Of a stretch of DNA of 64,000 nucleotides, positions 58,030 to 64,000 are shown piece by piece. The translations under genes and the position numbers were made by a program. Position 1 is the first letter of the stretch. Each line of letters begins with the position of its first letter. Below the pieces are notes generated by a model that saw nothing but the letters and a program-made list of their open reading frames with translations, did no database searches and was not told the DNA's origin. The stretch is from Mariniphaga sp041687215 (GTDB lineage Bacteria; Bacteroidota; Bacteroidia; Bacteroidales; Prolixibacteraceae), in the NCBI RefSeq assembly GCF_041687215.1, contig NZ_JAWLCI010000008.1, forward strand, positions 40,771 to 104,770. The letters run 5' to 3'.

Positions 58030-61020
58030 ATGAACTGCAATATCAATATTCAAAATTTTAAAGCTCCAGCGCTTAAAAAATTTTTAATGAAGTATAATGG
58101 GATGAATGAGTTAAATATTAAAATATTAAATGTTCTCAATTTTAACAGGATTAAATTAATCCCTGTTATTTTTTTATTGTTGTTCATTGTTTTTAGAATG
58201 AATCTTTACGCCCAGGTTTCGCCAATTACAAATCTGGGTAAAATATCAACCCTTGAACCCGAAGTCGTTGTGCCGGTCACTGTTGCCAATTCTGTTAGCA
58301 TAAGTAGCTGTGCATTAAAAATAGTTTATGATCCTGCTGTTGCCCTTCCCAAAAAGGTGACTACCGGAGCAGGAATAGGGGGAGTTGTAAATTTTAATCT
58401 GGCAACTCCTGGAGAAATCAGGATTGGCTGGTATGCCAGTTCCGGAAATGTTACCTTAAACTCCGGAGCTGTAATTTTTAATATTGCTTTCAGTAAAGTG
58501 AATGGCGGAAAAACCGATCTTGGATTTGATGATGAAGAGAATGGAAAAGCATGCAAATTCACCACTGTGGTAGATGGTATTTCGCAAACATTGGACGATT
58601 CACCCTTTAGCTCGTATTACGTTCCGGGCGAATTAACATTTAATGATGAAAGTCCGGTTACTATAGCCCCGAATCTCACCGCTTCTGTAAATGAAAATAT
58701 TAGTATTCCAATAACTGTAAGAGGTTTTAAAAATGTTGGAGTTGTTTCTTTAACATTAAATTATGACCCTGCTGTGCTTAGTTTTAATTCTGCCAGCAAT
58801 ACAACAGGAGGCTTTCCAAATTTAACTTTTAACGGTGCTACACCAGGGACAATATTTATTGGTGGAAGTTCAACAAATCCTGATGGAGTGAGTCTTGCAG
58901 ATGATTTCGTTTTGTTTACAATTAACTGTAAATATTTGGGTGGCAGTTCTGCGCTTTCCTGGAATAATGATTATAGTACCTCCTGTGAATATGGTGGTTC
59001 ATTTCCCGATTACAATATTTTAAATGATGAACCCCATTCAAGTTTTTATCAAAACGGTTTAATTGAATCAGTTTCGTTGCCTTTATCACCAACAATTGTT
59101 GCAGGAATTGTTGAAAATCCACTGAACTGCGGTGCAAACGGGATAATTCCTTTATCATTCACCAACGTCCCCGACGGTTCTTACACCATTTATTATGAGG
59201 GTGGCAGTTTTACAGATGTTTCTATTTCAGATGGTTCTGCAACAATTTCTACACCGGCAGGTAACTACAATAACCTGCAGATTACGGTAAACGAAATAAC
59301 CTCTGCTTTGGGAGTGCATGTTGTTTTAACCGATCCGGCCCCCCCGGATCAACCGGTAATTTCCGCCGATGGCCCAACTTCTTTCTGTGAAGGGGGCAGT
59401 GTGGTTCTCACCTCAGGAGAAGCTGTTTCTTACGAATGGTCAACCGGGGAAACCACACAAAGTATAACAGTTTCTGCAGCCGGAACCTATTACGTCACGG
59501 TTACAAATGCGGAAGGTTGCAGTGCAACCTCGGAAACGGTAGAAGTAACTGTGGAATCCCGGCCGGAAGAACCATCAAAAGAGAACTGCTGGGACGAATT
59601 TGTTTTCAACAATACGACCTGCCAGTGGGAAAATGTGGGAGAAGAGCCGGTTGAACCAACCCCGGTAAATTGCTGGGATGAATTTAGTTTTAATACGAAT
59701 ACCTGTGAATGGGAAAATATAAGGACTCAACCCGAAGAACCGGCATTAGAATGTTACCAGACCGCCACCTGGAATGAAACCACGTGCAGTTGGGATGTAA
59801 CAGGAACACAACCGGAGGCTCCTGCAACAGCATGTTGGGAAACGGCAACCTGGAACGAAACAACCTGTAGCTGGGATGTAACGGGTACGCAACCTGTCGT
59901 ACCAACTGCTGAAAACTGCTGGGATGAATTTGTTTTCAACAATACGACCTGCCAGTGGGAGAATGTGGGAGAAGAGCCGGTTGAACCAACCCCGGCAAAT
60001 TGCTGGGATGAATTTAGTTTTAATACGAATACCTGTGAATGGGAAAATATAGGCACTCAGCCCGAAGAGCCGGCAGTAGAATGTTACCAGACCGCCACCT
60101 GGAATGAAACCACGTGCAGTTGGGATGTAACAGGAACACAACCGGAGGCTCCTTCAACAACATGTTGGGAAATGGTATCCTGGAACGAAACAACCTGTAG
60201 CTGGGATGTAACGGGTACGCAACCTGTCGTACCAACTGCTGAAAACTGCTGGGACGAGTTTGTTTTCAGCAATACAACCTGCCAGTGGGAGAATGTGGGA
60301 GAAGAACCGGTTGAACCAAACCCGGTAAACTGCTGGGATGAATTTAGTTTTAACACGAATACCTGTGAATGGGAAAACATCGGAACTCAACCGGAAGAAC
60401 CGGCATTAGAATGTTACCAGACCGCTACCTGGAATGAAACCACGTGCAGTTGGGATGTAACAGGAACACAACCGAAGGCTCCTTCAACAACATGTTGGGA
60501 AACTGCAACCTGGAACGAAACAACCTGTAGCTGGGATGTAACGGGCACACAGCCTGTCGTACCAAGTGCTGAAAACTGCTGGGACGAGTTTGTATTCAAT
60601 AATACGACCTGCCATTGGGAAAATGTTGGAACAAAACCTGTGGAACCAGCTAAGGTTGATGACTGGGATGAATTCATTTTTGACCCGGACAGTTGTGTTT
60701 GGAAAAATATTGGCATAGCAACAAATGCCGAAATAATTAATCATACAGCCGAAATAGACTTGACTTTTTATCCAAATCCATTCAGCGAAAAAGCAACAAT
60801 CAGATATATGCTACCCGAAAACGGGCAGGTTAGTATTAACGCAACGGGTATTTTGGGCAACAGATTCACATTAGTGAGTAACCGCCAAAAACTTGCAGGT
60901 GAATATTTTTTGAATGTTGAAGGAGATATTTTGGTGGCAGGTGTCTATCAAATCACCCTGAGGTTTTCAAACCTTAATGGATATGAAATTATAAGAACTG
61001 TTCGGATTATAAAACGATAA
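58030..61020 (+). CDS. T9SS-secreted protein with two cohesin-like domains and Cys/Trp repeats
   Basis: A secreted protein of up to 996 residues. The signal peptide hydrophobic core is IPVIFLLLFIVF, ending LYAQ near 62. Two tandem cohesin-like domains follow (about 62-205: VPVTVANSVSISSCALKIVYDPAV; about 213-350: IPITVRGFKNVGVVSLTLNYDPAVLSFNS). Then a SprB-like stretch and an Ig-like module (GPTSFCEGGSVVLTS..YEWSTGETTQSITV..GTYYVTV). Residues about 518-890 are Cys/Trp-rich units of 27-28 residues. The end is a T9SS type A sorting domain (YPNPF..VAGVYQITLRF) closely resembling that of the giant protein. Internal ATGs at 58087 and 58102 would give a more compact signal peptide, so the start is uncertain. 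Surface scaffold or adhesin is the likely role. Confidence 0.87.
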   Translation: MNCNINIQNFKAPALKKFLMKYNGMNELNIKILNVLNFNRIKLIPVIFLLLFIVFRMNLYAQVSPITNLGKISTLEPEVVVPVTVANSVSISSCALKIVYDPAVALPKKVTTGAGIGGVVNFNLATPGEIRIGWYASSGNVTLNSGAVIFNIAFSKVNGGKTDLGFDDEENGKACKFTTVVDGISQTLDDSPFSSYYVPGELTFNDESPVTIAPNLTASVNENISIPITVRGFKNVGVVSLTLNYDPAVLSFNSASNTTGGFPNLTFNGATPGTIFIGGSSTNPDGVSLADDFVLFTINCKYLGGSSALSWNNDYSTSCEYGGSFPDYNILNDEPHSSFYQNGLIESVSLPLSPTIVAGIVENPLNCGANGIIPLSFTNVPDGSYTIYYEGGSFTDVSISDGSATISTPAGNYNNLQITVNEITSALGVHVVLTDPAPPDQPVISADGPTSFCEGGSVVLTSGEAVSYEWSTGETTQSITVSAAGTYYVTVTNAEGCSATSETVEVTVESRPEEPSKENCWDEFVFNNTTCQWENVGEEPVEPTPVNCWDEFSFNTNTCEWENIRTQPEEPALECYQTATWNETTCSWDVTGTQPEAPATACWETATWNETTCSWDVTGTQPVVPTAENCWDEFVFNNTTCQWENVGEEPVEPTPANCWDEFSFNTNTCEWENIGTQPEEPAVECYQTATWNETTCSWDVTGTQPEAPSTTCWEMVSWNETTCSWDVTGTQPVVPTAENCWDEFVFSNTTCQWENVGEEPVEPNPVNCWDEFSFNTNTCEWENIGTQPEEPALECYQTATWNETTCSWDVTGTQPKAPSTTCWETATWNETTCSWDVTGTQPVVPSAENCWDEFVFNNTTCHWENVGTKPVEPAKVDDWDEFIFDPDSCVWKNIGIATNAEIINHTAEIDLTFYPNPFSEKATIRYMLPENGQVSINATGILGNRFTLVSNRQKLAGEYFLNVEGDILVAGVYQITLRFSNLNGYEIIRTVRIIKR
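59581..60660 (+). repeat. 330-bp (110-residue) Cys/Trp tandem super-repeat
   Basis: Copies begin at 59581, 59911, 60241 and 60571 (last one partial), an exact 330-bp period. Each super-unit holds four sub-units of the form CWxxxxxNxxTCxWxxxGxxPxxP with two cysteines each. Nucleotide identity between copies is high, implying recent duplication or gene conversion. Confidence 0.92.
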
Positions 61021-61057
61021 TATAAACATTGAAATTAATAACTTAAATCATACGATC

Positions 61058-64000
61058 ATGAAAATTTTTACAACCATTATTTCAATACTGTTTTTAAGTA
61101 TTGCTTTGGGTGTTAACGGACAAAACGCCCCGATTACTACTTTAGGCACCGTTTCTTCAACATCGTCAGAAGCGATTGTGCCAGTAAAAGCTGATGGATT
61201 TACAAATATCAGTAGCTGTGCACTTAAAATAGTGTATGATCCATTAATTGCCACTCCAACAAATGTTTCAACTGGTGTTGGGATGGGTGGTACTTTTGAT
61301 GTAAATCTAAGTACTCCCGGAGAAATACGAATTGGATGGTATTCCAGTTCAACTGTTACATTAACCAATGGCAGTACAATATTCAACATTGCTTTTGAAA
61401 AAGTAACAAATGGTACAACAGATTTGGATTTTGATGATGAGTATAATGGAAGAGCGTGTAAATATACAACTGTGGTAGGTGGTATTTCACAAACATTAAA
61501 TGATTTACCATTAAGCACCTATTACATTTCAGGATCATTAACTTTCACCAATCAAGGCCCCGTAACTATTGCACCAACGCTTACTGCCTCGGTTAATGAC
61601 AATATTAGCATTCCTGTAAAAGTTACAGGTTTTAATAATGTGGGAGTAGTTTCGTTAACATTAAATTACGATCAGACAGTACTTGATTTTACTTCTGCCA
61701 GCAATACTGCAGGAGGATTTCCGAGTCTTTCTATTGATGGAACCAGCGTGCCTGGTACTATTTTTATAGGTGGGTTGGAAACAAGTTCTACAGGAACAAC
61801 TCTTTCAGATTATTTTACACTTTTTACACTGAATTTCACTTATTTGGGTGGAACTACAGACCTTTCCTGGAATAATGATTATGCAAACGCCTGCGAATAT
61901 GGTGGATCATATCCTGATTATTTTGTGCTTAATGACGAGCCTTATGTGGACTATTACGTTAATGGTTCGGTAGGTCCCGATCCAACAACACCAACCCCCA
62001 CAATTACCGTTGGAGCAGTTACACATCCAACCACCTGCGATGGAGACGGAACTATTCCACTAACCTTTACCAATGTTCCCGATGGAACCTACACCATTAC
62101 ATACGATGGTGGCAGTTTTGAGGGAGTTGTAGTTTCAGGAGGTACTGCCACAATTACAACAGAGGCTGGAACGTATAATGATTTACAGATTACGGTTGGT
62201 AGCGAAACTTCTGCTGTAGGGGTGGATGCGGAGTTGAGTGATCCGGAAGGACCAGAGAAACCAACCATTTCAGCCAGTGGGCCAACCACAATTTGCCCAG
62301 ATGGAAGCGCAACTTTAACATCAAGCTATGCTGAAGGTAATGTTTGGTCAACCGGCGAAACAATGCAAAGTATAACAGTATCCACTGCCGGAAGTTATAC
62401 AGTAACAGTAACCAATGCCGCACTTTGCAGCGCAACATCCGATCCGACTGTTATTACAGTTGAGGGTTTAACTGTAAGTGTATCAATTTCTGCATCAGCC
62501 ACTGAGGTTTGTCCGGGAACAGAAGTTACATTTACTGCAACAACTGAAAATGAAGGAACGAATCCAATTTATACATGGTTCGTAAATAATATTCCGCAGG
62601 GTGTCAATAACCCTGAATTTAAATATGTGCCGCAAAATGGAGATGTTGTTAAGTGTGAAGTTTATTCTGATGCCGACTGTGTTGAACCAGATGGACGAAC
62701 TGCTACTTCGGATCCAATAACCATGACAGTTACCCCGGGATTGGTAGTAAGTGTATCAATTTCTGCATCAGCCACTGAGGTTTGTCCGGGAACAGAAGTT
62801 ACATTTACTGCAACAACTGAAAATGAAGGAACGAATCCAATTTATACATGGTTCGTAAATAATATTCCGCAGGGTGTCAATAACCCTGAATTTAAATATG
62901 TGCCGCAAAATGGAGATGTTGTTAAGTGTGAAGTTTATTCTGATGCCGACTGTGTTGAACCAGATGGACGAACTGCTACTTCGGATCCAATAACCATGAC
63001 AGTTACCCCGGGATTGGTAGTAAGTGTTTCTATTTCTGCATCGGCCACGGAAGTTTGTCCTGGAACGGAGGTTACATTTTCAGCCACAACTGAAAACGAA
63101 GGAACGAATCCAATTTATACATGGTTTGTAAATAATTTTCCGCAGGGTGTCAATAACCCGGAATTTAAATATGTGCCGCAAAATGGAGATGTTGTTAAGT
63201 GTGAAGTTTATTCTGATGCCGACTGTGTTGAACCAGATGAACGAACTGCTGTTTCGGATCCAATAACTATGACAGTTACACCGGGTTTGGTTGTAAGTGT
63301 TTCTATTTCTGCATCGGCCACGGAAGTTTGTCCTGGAACGGAGGTTACATTTTCAGCCACAACTGAAAACGAAGGACCAAATCCAATTTATACATGGTTT
63401 GTAAATAATATTCCCCAGGGTGTCAATAATCCGGAATTTAAATATGTTCCGACAAACGGAGATGTTGTTAAGTGTGAAGTTTATTCTGATGCCGACTGTG
63501 TTGAACCAGATGAACGAACTGCTGTTTCGGATCCAATAACTATGACAGTTACACCGGGTTTGGTTGTAAGTGTTTCTATTTCTGCATCGGCCACGGAAGT
63601 TTGTCCTGAAACGGAGGTTACATTTTCAGCCACAACTGAAAACGAAGGACCAAATCCAATTTATACATGGTTTGTAAATAATATTCCCCAGGGTGTCAAT
63701 AATCTGGAATTTAAATATGTTCCAACAAACGGAGATGTTGTTAAGTGTGAAGTTTATTCTGATGCTGATTGCGTTACAAATAGTCCGGTTTCATCTGAAG
63801 AAATTATTGTTTCTGTTTACCCGGTAACTCCGGACATTAGCGAAAGTGTTACGGTATGCAAAGACGACAGCTACACGTGGCCTGTAAACAATGCAACTTA
63901 CACTGCCGCTGATTCACCTGTTGAACTTACACTTACCGATGGCAACGGCTGTGAATACTCGGCAACGCTTACTATTAATGAATATCCTGTAACAGCTGAC
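61058..64000 (+). CDS. Secreted cohesin-like and Ig-repeat surface protein (partial, runs off the window)
   Basis: An open frame of at least 981 codons from the ATG at 61058 with no stop before the window end. A compact Sec signal (MKIFTTIISILFLSIALG, then VNGQ) is followed by two cohesin-like domains (about 22-305) closely matching those of the upstream protein (ISSCALKIVYDP, GEIRIGWY, FNNVGVVSLTLNYDQTVLDF, LSWNNDYANACEYGGS). A Pro/Thr linker, SprB-like and Ig-like modules follow. From residue 473, five 91-residue Ig/PKD-like repeats occur, each with CPGTEVTF and YTWFVNN. A C-terminal sorting domain is expected past the window. It starts 37 bp after the upstream stop with no terminator seen, so these two may share a transcript. 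Confidence 0.88.
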   Translation, partial: MKIFTTIISILFLSIALGVNGQNAPITTLGTVSSTSSEAIVPVKADGFTNISSCALKIVYDPLIATPTNVSTGVGMGGTFDVNLSTPGEIRIGWYSSSTVTLTNGSTIFNIAFEKVTNGTTDLDFDDEYNGRACKYTTVVGGISQTLNDLPLSTYYISGSLTFTNQGPVTIAPTLTASVNDNISIPVKVTGFNNVGVVSLTLNYDQTVLDFTSASNTAGGFPSLSIDGTSVPGTIFIGGLETSSTGTTLSDYFTLFTLNFTYLGGTTDLSWNNDYANACEYGGSYPDYFVLNDEPYVDYYVNGSVGPDPTTPTPTITVGAVTHPTTCDGDGTIPLTFTNVPDGTYTITYDGGSFEGVVVSGGTATITTEAGTYNDLQITVGSETSAVGVDAELSDPEGPEKPTISASGPTTICPDGSATLTSSYAEGNVWSTGETMQSITVSTAGSYTVTVTNAALCSATSDPTVITVEGLTVSVSISASATEVCPGTEVTFTATTENEGTNPIYTWFVNNIPQGVNNPEFKYVPQNGDVVKCEVYSDADCVEPDGRTATSDPITMTVTPGLVVSVSISASATEVCPGTEVTFTATTENEGTNPIYTWFVNNIPQGVNNPEFKYVPQNGDVVKCEVYSDADCVEPDGRTATSDPITMTVTPGLVVSVSISASATEVCPGTEVTFSATTENEGTNPIYTWFVNNFPQGVNNPEFKYVPQNGDVVKCEVYSDADCVEPDERTAVSDPITMTVTPGLVVSVSISASATEVCPGTEVTFSATTENEGPNPIYTWFVNNIPQGVNNPEFKYVPTNGDVVKCEVYSDADCVEPDERTAVSDPITMTVTPGLVVSVSISASATEVCPETEVTFSATTENEGPNPIYTWFVNNIPQGVNNLEFKYVPTNGDVVKCEVYSDADCVTNSPVSSEEIIVSVYPVTPDISESVTVCKDDSYTWPVNNATYTAADSPVELTLTDGNGCEYSATLTINEYPVTAD
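62474..63838 (+). repeat. Five 273-bp (91-residue) Ig-like tandem repeats
   Basis: Copies start at 62474, 62747, 63020, 63293 and 63566, exactly 273 bp apart, each opening with GTAAGTGT. The first two are nearly identical, the third to fifth share other substitutions, and the fifth diverges at its end. Confidence 0.93.

Noticed and set aside
59581..63838. Regular repeats that could suggest a CRISPR array
   Set aside because: The periods (330 and 273 bp) are multiples of three inside open frames and the units are coding, with no short direct repeats or unique spacers.

Overview
The window comes from a Bacteroidota chromosome, most likely a marine or gut-type member of Bacteroidia such as the Marinilabiliales (the order is an inference). 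The evidence is two proteins ending in type IX secretion system (T9SS) type A sorting domains with a YPNPF motif, promoters of the Bacteroidota TTTG-N19/20-TAnnTTTG type, almost no Shine-Dalgarno sequences, PPi-dependent phosphofructokinase, ATP-type PEP carboxykinase, a GH94 cellobiose phosphorylase, and an ftsK-lolA-like gene pair. No rRNA, tRNA, CRISPR array or transposase was seen.

Positions 1-7.2 kb are core genes: the FtsK tail, a LolA-like carrier, AroQ, a XerC/D recombinase, PckA, an MFS exporter and FumC. Positions 7.4-11.7 kb hold one very AT-rich 1423-residue gene. It has an N-terminal Cap4/DUF4297-like nuclease signature, a central STAND-type P-loop NTPase and a long helical, TPR-like C-terminus. 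This is the architecture of an Avs-type single-gene antiviral sensor, set between housekeeping genes, and it is the best candidate for an undescribed defence system here. Positions 12-35 kb return to ordinary genes: a TIGR01777 epimerase, a ClC-CBS channel, a glycosylasparaginase-like hydrolase, a cytidylate-kinase-like protein, an FKBP lipoprotein, a DUF255 protein, an FAD oxidoreductase, prolyl oligopeptidase, a DUF21-CBS protein, PFP, DUF4159, RsmE, a sugar isomerase-like protein, cellobiose phosphorylase, an esterase, a 1-Cys peroxiredoxin, CPBP and GtrA proteins.

Positions 35-39.2 kb form a divergent redox-stress locus. A Crp/Fnr-type regulator (followed by ArfB and GtrA) faces a five-gene run: a NifX-like protein, an atypical thioredoxin-fold protein, TrxB, OsmC and a membrane-anchored thioredoxin. 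A perfect 18-bp palindrome lies between the two divergent promoters and is a strong operator candidate.

Positions 40.3-64 kb begin with a LuxR-type regulator with a degenerate receiver domain, followed by three large secreted surface proteins. The first (41949-57954) is one giant gene of about 5,400 residues with many parallel beta-helix domains, cohesin-like and dockerin-like modules, 129-residue repeats, HYR-like domains and a T9SS signal. It is broken in this record by a 100-N scaffold gap inside identical repeats; repeat arithmetic predicts 240 real bases there. The second carries paired cohesin-like domains, a 110-residue Cys/Trp-rich tandem repeat and a T9SS signal. The third runs off the window, with the same paired cohesin-like domains and five exact-period 273-bp repeats. 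They may form a secreted surface assembly joined by cohesin-dockerin contacts, which is an inference.
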